Shown here: positions 51,353-60,035 of the stretch, in pieces | How positions within the stretch are numbered: position 1 is the stretch's first letter | How the letters are laid out: every line of letters starts with the position of its first letter | Assembly: GCF_000271665.2 (NCBI RefSeq) | Contig: NZ_CP010978.1 | Location: 466,501 to 530,500, forward strand | Direction of reading: 5' to 3' | Length of the DNA: 64,000 nucleotides | From: Pelosinus fermentans JBW45 | Lineage (GTDB): Bacteria; Bacillota; Negativicutes; DSM-13327 | Program-made: the position numbers and the translations under genes | Notes under the pieces: model-generated | Told to the model about the DNA's origin: nothing | The model's database searches: none | The model's input: the letters and a program-made list of their open reading frames with translations, nothing else

Positions 51353-51373
51353 CTGTAAAAAGGTGGAGATGAT

Positions 51374-53095
51374 ATGAATTGGTTTCAAAGTTTAAAAATT
51401 GCTAACAAGCTTATTATTGCGTTTCTGGGTGTGGCGGTGATCGCAGGTTTGGTGGGTATGGTGGCTATATTCAATCTGTCTAACTTAGCTCAGGAAGATA
51501 CGGAGTTGTACGAAAATTATACTGTGCCTATGGGACAACTGGGAGATCTTAGTGAAATCTACCAAAAAGGACGGGTAAATTTTAGAGATGCGCTTGTCAG
51601 TAAAGATCCAAGAGTCCAAAATGATAAGATGAAACAGTTTAACGACTCCATAACCCAAATGAAGGCAGTAAGCGGCGAGATTGCAAAAACAATAGGAACC
51701 GAGGAAGGCCGTAAGTTACTTAAGAACCTTGACGATGCTCTTGGGCAATATGAGTCCTATTCTAGAAATTTGTTTCCCATGTTCCAAGCAGGTCAGGTGG
51801 AGCAGGTCAATCAATTAATGCAAACAGAGGGCATTCAGTTAGCAAATACCATTGGCGGTACTCTTGATCAGTTAAGTGCACTAAAAATAGAGTTAGCTAA
51901 ACAGAAAGCGGCAAATAACAAGGCTGACGCAAGTAAAGCCATTGTTATTATGATAACAATTGTTATCGCGGGTGTAGGGCTATCGATAGTACTCGGTGTT
52001 TATATAGCACGGCTGATTTCCCGGCCGATTAAAGAAATGGTTACTGTTGCAGGCCGAATTGCTGGTGGTGATTTGAACGTTGCGGTTACTGTTAAAACTG
52101 GGGATGAAACAGGGGAGCTGGCTCAGGCATTTAATAAAATGGCCGATAATATCAATCGAACCATGAGCAGCATTAATCAAGCAGCAGAGCAGGTGGCTTC
52201 AGGTGCTCAGCAAATTGCTGCGTCTGGAGAGATTTTATCTCAGGGTTCTACTGAGCAGGCTAGTTCCATTGAGGAGATTACGGCCTCAATGACGCAAGTA
52301 GCCGTTCAGACCAAGCAGAATGCAGTGAATGCCAATCACGCTAACGAACTGGCTTTGTCTTCTCAACAACAAGCTGCGGAAGGCAATACGCAAATGCAGG
52401 CGATGGTTACAGCCATGACTGAGATTAACGAGTCATCAACTAACATATCTAAGATCATCAAAGTTATTGATGAAATCGCTTTCCAAACAAATATTCTGGC
52501 TCTTAATGCCGCGGTGGAAGCAGCGAGGGCGGGGCAGCATGGCAAAGGGTTTGCTGTGGTAGCGGAAGAAGTCCGAAATTTGGCCGCTAGAAGTGCCAAT
52601 GCCGCCAAGGAAACAACGGCAATGATTGAGGGAGCCATCAAAAAAGTAGATGTTGGCACGCAAATCGCCACCGATACTTCTAAAGCGTTAAATAGTATAG
52701 TAGACGGTGTAGCTCAAGCGGCAGCGCTGGTTGGTGATATTGCTGCGGCTTGCAACGAGCAGGCTACAGCTATTTCGCAAATTAACCAGGCGATTACTCA
52801 GGTGTCACAGGTTGTGCAAACCAATTCGGCAACGGCGGAGGAAAGTGCTGCTGCCAGCGAGGAATTGTCCGGACAGTCCGAAGTAATGAAAGAAAATGTT
52901 GCCAAATTTAAGCTTAAGCAAAGTACTAGTAGCTTTCAAAAGGGAGAAGTATTAAGCCCTGAAATGATGGGGGCCATTGAAATGATGATGGAGAAAAAGC
53001 AGCAGAAACAAATAGGTGCAGAGGAGAATCGTCAACGGGTATCGACGCCAAAGGGAAAAATCGTTCTTGATGATAGCGAGTTTGGTAAATATTAG
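51374..53095 (+). CDS. Methyl-accepting chemotaxis protein with four-helix sensor and LDDSEFGKY tail
   Basis: A 573-residue transmembrane receptor. TM1 is about 12-32, a four-helix-bundle ligand domain about 35-190, TM2 about 193-213, HAMP about 215-267, and the signalling domain about 280-520 with the tip [39 protein letters not shown] in pieces. After the signalling helix comes a flexible charged linker of about 45 residues and the C-terminal [11 protein letters not shown]. Such C-terminal peptides in other species bind CheR or CheB (for example NWETF in E. coli); cheR and cheB follow directly here. Confidence 0.95.
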   Translation: MNWFQSLKIANKLIIAFLGVAVIAGLVGMVAIFNLSNLAQEDTELYENYTVPMGQLGDLSEIYQKGRVNFRDALVSKDPRVQNDKMKQFNDSITQMKAVSGEIAKTIGTEEGRKLLKNLDDALGQYESYSRNLFPMFQAGQVEQVNQLMQTEGIQLANTIGGTLDQLSALKIELAKQKAANNKADASKAIVIMITIVIAGVGLSIVLGVYIARLISRPIKEMVTVAGRIAGGDLNVAVTVKTGDETGELAQAFNKMADNINRTMSSINQAAEQVASGAQQIAASGEILSQGSTEQASSIEEITASMTQVAVQTKQNAVNANHANELALSSQQQAAEGNTQMQAMVTAMTEINESSTNISKIIKVIDEIAFQTNILALNAAVEAARAGQHGKGFAVVAEEVRNLAARSANAAKETTAMIEGAIKKVDVGTQIATDTSKALNSIVDGVAQAAALVGDIAAACNEQATAISQINQAITQVSQVVQTNSATAEESAAASEELSGQSEVMKENVAKFKLKQSTSSFQKGEVLSPEMMGAIEMMMEKKQQKQIGAEENRQRVSTPKGKIVLDDSEFGKY

Positions 53096-53122
53096 TGCTA
53101 TTATAGCTATTCGAGGACATGA

Positions 53123-53203
53123 TCTACAAAAAACAAAGCAGAAGCCCTCTCAAATACAAAAACAAAAATCCTTCTTGACGACAAAGAATTCGGCAAGTAT
53201 TAA
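53123..53203 (+). other. Orphan third copy of the LDDxEFGKY tail
   Basis: In the frame of the preceding receptor, after its TAG and a second stop (TGA at 53120), a start-less stretch of 26 codons reads STKNKAEALSNTKTK, then ILLDDKEFGKY and TAA. Codons differ from the other two copies at most positions while the residues are kept. It looks like the 3' end of a deleted receptor gene. Confidence 0.5.
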
Positions 53204-53234
53204 TTACAGGGTATACTAGAAAGGGCAGGAGACC

Positions 53235-54050
53235 ATGAAAGAGATAACGGAACGGGAGTTTACTGAGCTTGTGGGGTTCGTCAAGCAAACCTATGGAATC
53301 AACTTATTGCATAAGAAAACTCTGGTGTGTGGGCGCTTGAATAATTATATCGTGCAAAGTGGCTTTCAGAGTTTCTCGGAGTATTTTTCTCATGTAAAAA
53401 GTGACCATACGGGTAAATCTGGAGTCATTCTAGTCAATAAACTTACGACCAATCACACGTATTTTTTGCGGGAACCCCAGCATTTTGAATTCTTGGAGCG
53501 AGTGATCCTGCCCTATTACGCCGCAAATGAAGCCAGGAAAAAAGATTTGCGGGTATGGAGTGCGGGTTGCTCTACAGGGGAAGAACCTTATACTTTGGCA
53601 ATACTGATCAACTCTTATTTTGGCGTTAAAAAGTATGGGTGGGATACCAAAATTTTAGCTACAGATATTTCTACAGCCGTGCTGGAACAAGCACAAAAAG
53701 CAGTATATGCTAGTACGCAGTTAGAAAAGCTGCCTGAACGCTGGCGAGAGCAATACTTTACTAAGATAGATGCTGAGTCTAGCATAGTAAAAGATTCAAT
53801 TCGGCAGGAAGTTATATTTCGGCGATTTAATCTTATGAACGAAATGTTTCCTTTCAAAAAAAAGTTTCATCTTATTTTCTGCCGAAATGTAATGATCTAC
53901 TTTGATGCCGAGACCAAGATAAAGTTGATTAATCGATTTTATGATCACATGGAGCCAGGTGGTTATTTGTTCATTGGGCATTCTGAATCGATTAACCGCC
54001 ACGAAAGTAACTATCAGTTTGTGGCGCCCGCTATTTACAGAAAGGTATAG
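53235..54050 (+). CDS. cheR: Chemotaxis protein methyltransferase CheR
   Basis: A 271-residue CheR. The N-terminal helical domain (about 1-75) is followed by a SAM-dependent methyltransferase domain with LRVWSAGCSTGEEPYTLAIL, ATDIS, FRRFNLMNEMFPF and DLIFCRNVMIYFD-like residues (HLIFCRNVMIYFDAET). It methylates receptor glutamates. Its beta-subdomain could bind the LDDxEFGKY tails; this is inference. Confidence 0.96.
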   Translation: MKEITEREFTELVGFVKQTYGINLLHKKTLVCGRLNNYIVQSGFQSFSEYFSHVKSDHTGKSGVILVNKLTTNHTYFLREPQHFEFLERVILPYYAANEARKKDLRVWSAGCSTGEEPYTLAILINSYFGVKKYGWDTKILATDISTAVLEQAQKAVYASTQLEKLPERWREQYFTKIDAESSIVKDSIRQEVIFRRFNLMNEMFPFKKKFHLIFCRNVMIYFDAETKIKLINRFYDHMEPGGYLFIGHSESINRHESNYQFVAPAIYRKV

Positions 54051-54055
54051 GGATT

Positions 54056-55096
54056 ATGAATAGTAATAAACGGAAGATTAGGGTATTAGTAGTTGATGAT
54101 TCTATTGTTTTTCGCGAAACTTTGGTAAGGCAAATTGCACGGGATTCTATTATTGAGGTGGTGGCAACGGCATCCGACCCTTATATGGCCAGGGACAAAA
54201 TTTTAGAGTTGGAACCGGATGTCATGACTCTCGATGTGGAGATGCCGCGGATGAGCGGGATAGAGTTTCTAAAAAAACTTATTCCTCAATATCCCATACC
54301 CGTTGTGGTGGTAAGTGCTGTCAGTGGAAGCGTCTTCGACGCTTTGAATGCTGGGGCTGTTGATTTTGTTACCAAACCAGATAGCCTAGGTGCTCGGGGC
54401 GTAGAGGCCTTTATCAGTGAACTAATTGTTAAAATAAAGATTGCATCCACAGCTAAGGTCGCAGTTTCGAAAAAAAATGTTAGTAGGGTATCCGTCAATT
54501 CAAGGATTGGATTAGTGAAACAAAACGGTATGATTGCTATTGGTGCCTCAACAGGTGGGACTGAGGCAATCGCAACCGTAATCAAGGATTTTCCTGCCAA
54601 TATGCCGGGTACAGTTATCGTTCAGCATATGCCTCCTATCTTTACTGCTATGTATGCTGCACGGCTTAATAGCTTATGTGCTGTTGAAGTGAGAGAAGCC
54701 AAGAACGGAGACATGATTTTGCCGGGCCTGGTTTTAATTGCCCCTGGTGATTATCATATGAGGATTAAACCCATCCATAATAACTATATGGTAGAATGTG
54801 TTAAGGGTGAGAAGGTTAATGGTCATTGTCCCGCGGTAGATGTTCTTTTCCATTCTGTAGCTGAGCATGCTGGCAGCAAGGCTATCGGTGTGGTTTTAAC
54901 TGGAATGGGCAATGATGGTGCTAGCGGTTTACTGGCCATTCGTAAAGCCCAAGGAAGAACCTTGGGGCAGGATGAAGGATCTTCAGTTGTTTATGGTATG
55001 CCAAAGGCTGCTTTTACTATTGGAGCTGTTCAAACACAAGTTCCTCTTAACCTTATGTCACGCAAAATATATGCATTAGTGGACAGTCGGCAGTAA
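54056..55096 (+). CDS. cheB: Chemotaxis protein-glutamate methylesterase CheB
   Basis: A 346-residue CheB. The receiver domain (about 8-125) has VDDS and the phospho-Asp in MTLDVEMPRMSG. The esterase domain (about 155-346) has the catalytic triad in IGASTGGTEAI (Ser), VQHMPP (His) and MGNDGASG (Asp). It removes methyl groups and deamidates receptor glutamines. It overlaps no gene and ends the operon. Confidence 0.96.
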   Translation: MNSNKRKIRVLVVDDSIVFRETLVRQIARDSIIEVVATASDPYMARDKILELEPDVMTLDVEMPRMSGIEFLKKLIPQYPIPVVVVSAVSGSVFDALNAGAVDFVTKPDSLGARGVEAFISELIVKIKIASTAKVAVSKKNVSRVSVNSRIGLVKQNGMIAIGASTGGTEAIATVIKDFPANMPGTVIVQHMPPIFTAMYAARLNSLCAVEVREAKNGDMILPGLVLIAPGDYHMRIKPIHNNYMVECVKGEKVNGHCPAVDVLFHSVAEHAGSKAIGVVLTGMGNDGASGLLAIRKAQGRTLGQDEGSSVVYGMPKAAFTIGAVQTQVPLNLMSRKIYALVDSRQ

Positions 55097-55242
55097 TTGT
55101 TTTTAAAAGTATTTTCTTGATCGAAAAAATAAAAGTTCTAAACTAAGCCTAATAAGCGTAAAATAAAGCATTGAGCGTCCTCGTTGAAGCAAGGGCGCTC
55201 AGTTTGGAATGTTAGGGGGGTTAGTGGAGAAACTCAACAATA

Positions 55243-55360
55243 ATGCGTAATAATACTAGGAGAACCCAGTCTGAGACGGTTAATCTAAGATGTTTCGTCT
55301 CAAAACGCATAATAGTCGCCTCCTATATTCTGTTTGGGGTAGAGGTGATCACTCTACCCC
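55243..55360. other. Possible structured RNA or complex inverted repeats
   Basis: The 440-base gap 55097-55536 has several pairings: TGAGACG with CGTCTCA (55272-55278 with 55296-55302); ATGCGT (55243) with ACGCAT (55305); AATAcTAGGAG (55252) with CTCCTATATT (55320); and GGGGTAGAG with CTCTACCCC (55336-55360). The second and third pairings cross, as in a pseudoknot or a switch. An upstream hairpin, GAGCGTCC with GGGCGCTC, lies near 55173. No promoter was found. Confidence 0.4.
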
Positions 55361-55402
55361 CTATAAATATATGCATGTTTATGGAAATTTAGAAGAATAA
55401 AT

Positions 55403-55430
55403 AAAAAAGAGCTCTCCCAAAGGAGAGCTT
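55403..55430 (-). terminator. Terminator of the small Gly/Phe-rich protein gene
   Basis: On the minus strand AAGCTCTCC pairs with GGAGAGCTC, followed by TTTTTTAT. Confidence 0.7.
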
Positions 55431-55536
55431 AGATGGGAGAGAAGTTGTTGAACGACATGAGAGGTCGTCATAAAGTAGTATGTCCGATTCAGAAGGATTA
55501 TATACAGTTAAGGGAAAGAGTAAGATTGACAGGGGA

Positions 55537-55731
55537 TTAGCGTGGCCAGCAGCCTTGCCAGGGCCAGCAAAACTGTCTGGGAAAACAAGAACGGCGAGGA
55601 AAACAGGCAAAGCCAAAACCAAAGCCTAAGCCGAAACCTAATCCCAGTCCTAAAAGTATACGTCGTTCTTCTTCTGACCTTGCGTCCCAATCTTCAATTT
55701 GTGGTTCTTCTTGGTTGCGATAATAATCCAT
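55537..55731 (-). CDS. Small Gly/Phe-rich and Cys/Trp-rich protein
   Basis: A 64-residue protein. The first 30 residues are polar and acidic (MDYYRNQEEPQIEDWDARSE), then a hydrophobic repeat LGLGFGLGFGFGF, then a Cys/Trp/Arg-rich end (FPRRSCFPRQFCWPWQGCWPR, in pieces). AGGAGGT lies 9 bases before the ATG. No family recognised; the pattern recalls small spore or envelope proteins. The start at 55731 is preferred over a longer frame from 55761. Confidence 0.65.
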   Translation of the reverse strand: MDYYRNQEEPQIEDWDARSEEERRILLGLGLGFGLGFGFGFACFPRRSCFPRQFCWPWQGCWPR

Positions 55732-55969
55732 TATAATAACACCTCCTAAACCTATAAACACTCTTTCTATACATAATATGTTCTAGGATAAATAAGGGTG
55801 AATTGGTCAGTTATCAATTGCCTCGTCATATTTTTGTCACATCTTTTTTCTATAATAGAAACAACAGATCAGCATAGTCGTGATTAAGGCACCTCTTATA
55901 AAAAAATCCATGACTATACTCATCGTTTATATAGATCTCCGCAAATTTTTTTATTAAGGAGATGGTATT

Positions 55970-56071
55970 ATGGTGATGTTTGGGCATTGGGTAATGAATC
56001 TATTTCAGTTTATTGTGATTGTAGGGTTTTTGTTATATTTGTATCGAGTGAATAAATTATTAAGTGAATGA
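55970..56071 (+). CDS. Very small membrane protein, 33 residues
   Basis: ATG to TGA encodes 33 residues: MVMFGHWVMNLFQF, then a hydrophobic stretch IVIVGFLLYLYRV and the tail NKLLSE. It is one predicted membrane helix. AAGGAGAT lies 7 bases upstream and a strong terminator follows at 56127, so it looks like a real single-gene unit. It is too short for usual gene callers. Confidence 0.6.
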   Translation: MVMFGHWVMNLFQFIVIVGFLLYLYRVNKLLSE

Positions 56072-56126
56072 TTGCGGGCGTTGACAAAAATGCTTTTTAC
56101 GCCGCTAGAGATAAATAAAAAATCAT

Positions 56127-56165
56127 AATTCCGTCTTGCCGTATTTGGGTGAGACGGAATTTTTT
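56127..56165 (+). terminator. Terminator after 33-residue protein
   Basis: AATTCCGTCT pairs with AGACGGAATT, followed by TTTTA. Confidence 0.85.
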
Positions 56166-56272
56166 ACCTATTTTCTATGCTAGTTTGATAATAATAGGAA
56201 TTTTTCCATAAGATCATTGATAAAATGTTTTGAGGAAGGTATAGAGTGTCATCATCCCATTGGTAAAGGGGT

Positions 56273-56731
56273 TTAGTACTTCTTAGCGTAATCCTTATAA
56301 AACCACTTATGAAATTGATACCAAATAAACCAGCTGATAAGCCATAATAGATAAGAATGATACCATTTATAGCCGCTGTGATATTCGATTGTATCTGTAT
56401 AGTGCTCTAAAAAATATTCAGGAATTACCAAGAGTGTTGTCCATAAGAATGCCCATTTAATTCTAGACATGGGAGAAAATCTAACCCAGAACATGGCTGC
56501 AATCGGTACTGTTATCATATTAGCAGTAAATGAAATGTCTTCAACGGAAGGTATAATCCGTACAGGAAATTTCCACCAATTAAAATAGGTTGCGACATAG
56601 CACCAAAGGTTAGCATAGAGCATGGCAAACATAGCGACAGGTATATAGGGCTTCATTCCTTTATATTTTAGAGCTAAGGCAAATAAAGCGATAGCAATCG
56701 CTGCATATTGAACTGACAGTTCAATTGACAA
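56273..56731 (-). CDS. Integral membrane protein, CBO0543-like family
   Basis: A 152-residue protein with about five hydrophobic segments and many Trp and Tyr residues (NLWCYVATYFNWWKFPVRIIPSVEDISF in pieces, YHSGYKWYHSYLLWLISW). This resembles the CBO0543 family of clostridial and bacillus membrane proteins of unknown function. AGGAGGG lies upstream. It is alone between convergent or divergent genes. Confidence 0.7.
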   Translation of the reverse strand: MSIELSVQYAAIAIALFALALKYKGMKPYIPVAMFAMLYANLWCYVATYFNWWKFPVRIIPSVEDISFTANMITVPIAAMFWVRFSPMSRIKWAFLWTTLLVIPEYFLEHYTDTIEYHSGYKWYHSYLLWLISWFIWYQFHKWFYKDYAKKY

Positions 56732-56922
56732 ATGAAAATCCCTCCTAGTGGTTTTCGACTTTAGTACTAATATACCCGTCTAACCATGTTACATACGATA
56801 GGAACTTATACTTAAGTGTAAAGGTTCTTAGGGTAGTATATAGAGCAAACGGTATTTTGCTGTACAAGATAATATATGGAGTGTTAAAAGAAGAGGAAAA
56901 ATGATGAAGGGGTGTCTTTTAA

Positions 56923-57447
56923 ATGAAAATAACCATTAATGGTGGGCACTATCCAGGTCATGATAGTGGTGCAGTCGGTCGTAGAGGATTGCAAGAAGCA
57001 GATATCAATCTTGATATTATGGCAAAGGTCGCGAATTTTCTTCGTGCGGTATCCTATGATGTGCTGGAAGTACAAGTAAATGCATTACGTCACATTGTTG
57101 ATGCATCAAAAGAATTTGAATCGGATTTGTTTATATCCATACATTGTAATGGATCCTATGATGCAGAGGCACAGGGTACAGAAACCTTTTGCTATACATT
57201 GGGGGGAGAGAGTGAAAAATTAGCCGTTTGCATTCAAAATCAAATCATTGATCATTTGGGGACTGTGGATCGTGGTGTGAAAACCGGGAATTTCTATGTT
57301 CTACGCATGTCAGAATGTCCGGCAGTTCTTGTAGAAACAGCCTTTATTACAAACGAAAGCGATGAAGCTCTGCTTGCTGACGAAGTGAAACGCGATGAAT
57401 TTGCTGCAGCAATTGCGCGAGGGGTTACTGATTATCTCAGTGCATAA
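56923..57447 (+). CDS. N-acetylmuramoyl-L-alanine amidase (Amidase_3)
   Basis: A 174-residue single-domain zinc amidase. The ligands are in INGGHYPGHDSGAVG (His), LQEADINLDI (Glu) and LFISIHCNGS (His), and the catalytic Glu is in AVLVETAFITNESDE. No signal peptide or cell wall binding domain, so it may act inside the mother cell, with a phage-type or spore-type export, or need another route. It cleaves the amide bond between muramic acid and the stem peptide. Confidence 0.9.
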   Translation: MKITINGGHYPGHDSGAVGRRGLQEADINLDIMAKVANFLRAVSYDVLEVQVNALRHIVDASKEFESDLFISIHCNGSYDAEAQGTETFCYTLGGESEKLAVCIQNQIIDHLGTVDRGVKTGNFYVLRMSECPAVLVETAFITNESDEALLADEVKRDEFAAAIARGVTDYLSA

Positions 57448-57486
57448 GAAACTAGCGTTTCAGTGACGTTCCATTTATCTAAATCG

Positions 57487-57518
57487 TTGCTTACCATAGG
57501 ATTGTAAGCAATAATTTT
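57487..57518 (+). terminator. Terminator after amidase gene
   Basis: TTGCTTAC pairs with GTAAGCAA, followed by TAATTTT. Weaker than the others. Confidence 0.5.
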
Positions 57519-57593
57519 GATCGTGTTTGAAACTTCTATTCTGACTTTTTCTACATATAGTAGAAAGGTAAAGGTGGATAGGGGGAACATCGT

Positions 57594-58310
57594 GTGGTTA
57601 GACTGCATTCTATAATCATAAACTGGCGAAAGACCTATTTCGCAATTGCGTCTGTGATGATATTTGGCCTGTTGATTGGCGTGCTGGGATTTGAGTATTT
57701 AGATGAGCTGGAATTGGCTGCTATTCCAGGACAGACAGAGAAAGCACCTACAGGGAAAGTAACCATTGTTGTAAAAATATCCGATCGCATTTTAGAATTG
57801 CATAATGATGGGAAATTATATAAAACGTATCGCATTGCTGTTGGTAAAAGGGATACGCCGACACCTATTGGCGAATGGATAGTGATTTGGAAGTCTTTTC
57901 GATCAGGCGATATTTTCGGGACACGTTTCTTAGGTTTAGATGTTCCTTGGGGGGGTTACGGTATTCATGGTACTAATCGGCCCTGGAGCATTGGTCATTT
58001 TATCAGCCATGGCTGTATTCGTTTGCGTAATAACGACATTGAAGAGCTTTTTGAATGGGTGCCAGTAGGTACACCCGTGCGGATTGAAGGGAAGATCATC
58101 CCCATGCAGCGTACTCTGAAATATGAAGCCACTGGTACGGATGTCGTTCAATTGCAAGTAAAGCTGAAAAAGCTAGGTTATTTGGAAGGAAGAGCCGATG
58201 GATTTTTTAATAGGGATACAGAAGAGGCTGTCAAACGATATCAGCATGATCAAGGGTTGAAAGCAAACGGTATTGTTGATAGAAAAATACTAGAACTACT
58301 AGGACTTTGA
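57594..58310 (+). CDS. L,D-transpeptidase with C-terminal peptidoglycan-binding domain
   Basis: A 238-residue membrane-anchored protein. A signal anchor (about 12-32) is followed by a YkuD domain (about 55-170) with the catalytic motif [22 protein letters not shown] (in pieces; His and Cys present). The last 60 residues are a peptidoglycan-binding domain ([34 protein letters not shown] in pieces). It crosslinks or modifies peptidoglycan. The start is GTG; the adjacent GTG at 57592 is out of frame. Confidence 0.93.
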   Translation: MVRLHSIIINWRKTYFAIASVMIFGLLIGVLGFEYLDELELAAIPGQTEKAPTGKVTIVVKISDRILELHNDGKLYKTYRIAVGKRDTPTPIGEWIVIWKSFRSGDIFGTRFLGLDVPWGGYGIHGTNRPWSIGHFISHGCIRLRNNDIEELFEWVPVGTPVRIEGKIIPMQRTLKYEATGTDVVQLQVKLKKLGYLEGRADGFFNRDTEEAVKRYQHDQGLKANGIVDRKILELLGL

Positions 58311-58378
58311 GTCATTAAAACATTGGATAGTGACGCAATGTACTGAACTTTAGGTTATAATAAAATGCGGATAAAAAT

Positions 58379-58417
58379 AATAGGAGCGTCCTGCGGGATG
58401 CTCCTATTACTTTTTTA
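58379..58417 (+). terminator. Terminator after L,D-transpeptidase gene
   Basis: AATAGGAGC pairs with GCTCCTATT, followed by ACTTTTTT. Confidence 0.85.
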
Positions 58418-58443
58418 TCCAAAGATGTAAGTCATGGGAAAAT

Positions 58444-58546
58444 TTCTAAAATTTTAGTGGAAATTCTAAAAAAATAGAAATACTACTAACCTAGGCGTGA
58501 TATAGAATGGAATGGTATGGGAATGGATTATTCTAAAAACCTAGAA
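58444..58546 (+). promoter_or_regulatory. Enhancer sites for a sigma-54 activator
   Basis: TTCTA-N6-TAGAA occurs perfectly at 58464-58479 and 58531-58546, with a partial copy TTCTA-N6-TAGtg at 58444-58459. They lie about 65-165 bases upstream of the sigma-54 promoter, the usual distance for enhancer-binding proteins. Centres of the two perfect sites are 67 bases apart. Confidence 0.7.
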
Positions 58547-58609
58547 AGCAGCGAGGCGAGATGTTGGGCAATATCCTTTGAGAGACTCATTTCTCAGGGG
58601 TTTATGATT

Positions 58610-58625
58610 TGGCATGCTTCTTGCA
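58610..58625 (+). promoter_or_regulatory. Sigma-54 (-24/-12) promoter
   Basis: TGGCATGCTTCTTGCA. The GG and GC pairs are exactly 12 bases apart, matching TGGCAC-N5-TTGCA closely. It drives the CitMHS-AtuA operon. Confidence 0.85.
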
Positions 58626-58703
58626 ATTGTAATTATTATCATTTGAATAAAGAGAAAATAATACATTTTATTCATTTATTCTAAAAAACAAGGAGGAAAG
58701 TAG

Positions 58704-60002
58704 ATGTTAGCACTTTTAGGTTTATTAACAATCGTAATATTACTGGCAGTAATTATTACAAAACGTATGTCGCCTTTAGTTGCCTTAATTGTAATTCCCA
58801 TTATAGCCGCATTACTTGGCGGTTTTGGCTTAGGTACTAGTAAGTTTATCATCAGCGGCATTCAGAATATTGCACCAGTAGCTACTATGTTTGTTTTTGC
58901 AATTTTGTTCTTTGGTGTAATGGGTGATGCAGGATTATTTGATCCGATTATCAACAGGGTTTTAAAAGCCGTAGGTGCAAGCCCGCCTAGGATTTTAATG
59001 GGTACTGCTCTTTTGGCTTTACTCATTCATCTTGATGGTTCAGGGGCAGTGTGTTTTTTGATTACGATTCCAGCTATGCTCCCTATCTATGAGAGACTTA
59101 AAATGGATAAGAGACTGTTGTGTTTAATGGTATCTATGGCGGCGGGGATTAATTATCTGCCTTGGACAGGACCAACTCTGCGAGCTGCTGCTGCCTTTAA
59201 GGTGCCAGTTACTGAGGTATTTACACCCTTAGTTATTCCTCAAATCGTAGGTCTAGTCTACATGTTTACAGTGGCATATTTATTAGGGAAAAGAGAAGCT
59301 CGCCGTCTAGGTATTAAAGATGGTGAAGTAACGGATATCGTTTTAACAAGAGAATTAAAGGATGAAGAAAAAGTCCTTAGACGTCCGAAAGTGTTTTGGA
59401 TCAATGCTGTTCTTGCTCTTGTGGTTATGGGGGTAATGATTGTAGGCATCGTTGATCCGGCACCAATGTTTATGATTGGTACTGTATTGGCATTGATGAT
59501 TAATTATCCAAAAGTCACAGAGCAAAAGGCTCGTGTAGATGCTCATGCCAAAGCAGCCTTAATGATGGCAAGTATTTTGTTAGCTGCAGGGTCCTTTGTG
59601 GGAATTATGAGTGGTACAAAAATGATCACTGCTATGGCTCAGGTGGCTGTTTCCTTCGTTCCTCCTGCCCTAGCTCAACATATTCCTTTTGCCATGGGGA
59701 TTATATCCATGCCCCTTAGTTTAATTTTTGACCCAGACTCCTTTTATTTTGGTGTTTTGCCAGTAGTAGCTGAAGTAGGACAGATGCTAGGTGTTCAGCC
59801 TCTTGCTGTAGCGCAGGCAGCTCTTATGGGACAGATGACGGTAGGTTTTCCGGTGAGTCCGTTGACTCCTGCAACCTTCTTAATTATCGGTCTTACGGGA
59901 ATTGAATTAGGAGAACACCAAAAGTTTTCGATTCCGTATCTTTGGCTGGCTTCTATCATTATGACGATTACTTGCGCAATTGTTGGGGTTTTCCCATTTT
60001 AG
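58704..60002 (+). CDS. CitMHS-family transporter
   Basis: A 432-residue carrier with about 11-12 membrane segments, of the citrate-Mg/H symporter group. Visible family stretches include [59 protein letters not shown], and [19 protein letters not shown] (in pieces). It imports a di- or tricarboxylate-type acid. AAGGAGG lies 7 bases before the ATG. It heads a sigma-54 operon with two AtuA-related genes. Confidence 0.9.
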   Translation: MLALLGLLTIVILLAVIITKRMSPLVALIVIPIIAALLGGFGLGTSKFIISGIQNIAPVATMFVFAILFFGVMGDAGLFDPIINRVLKAVGASPPRILMGTALLALLIHLDGSGAVCFLITIPAMLPIYERLKMDKRLLCLMVSMAAGINYLPWTGPTLRAAAAFKVPVTEVFTPLVIPQIVGLVYMFTVAYLLGKREARRLGIKDGEVTDIVLTRELKDEEKVLRRPKVFWINAVLALVVMGVMIVGIVDPAPMFMIGTVLALMINYPKVTEQKARVDAHAKAALMMASILLAAGSFVGIMSGTKMITAMAQVAVSFVPPALAQHIPFAMGIISMPLSLIFDPDSFYFGVLPVVAEVGQMLGVQPLAVAQAALMGQMTVGFPVSPLTPATFLIIGLTGIELGEHQKFSIPYLWLASIIMTITCAIVGVFPF

Positions 60003-60035
60003 GAATTTTACGAAAAAATAGAGAGGTGTGATCTT

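Noticed and set aside
53016-53219. A 67-codon frame across the end of the receptor gene
   Set aside because: It is mostly out of frame with the receptor, has no ribosome binding site, and its end overlaps the LDDKEFGKY copy in another frame.
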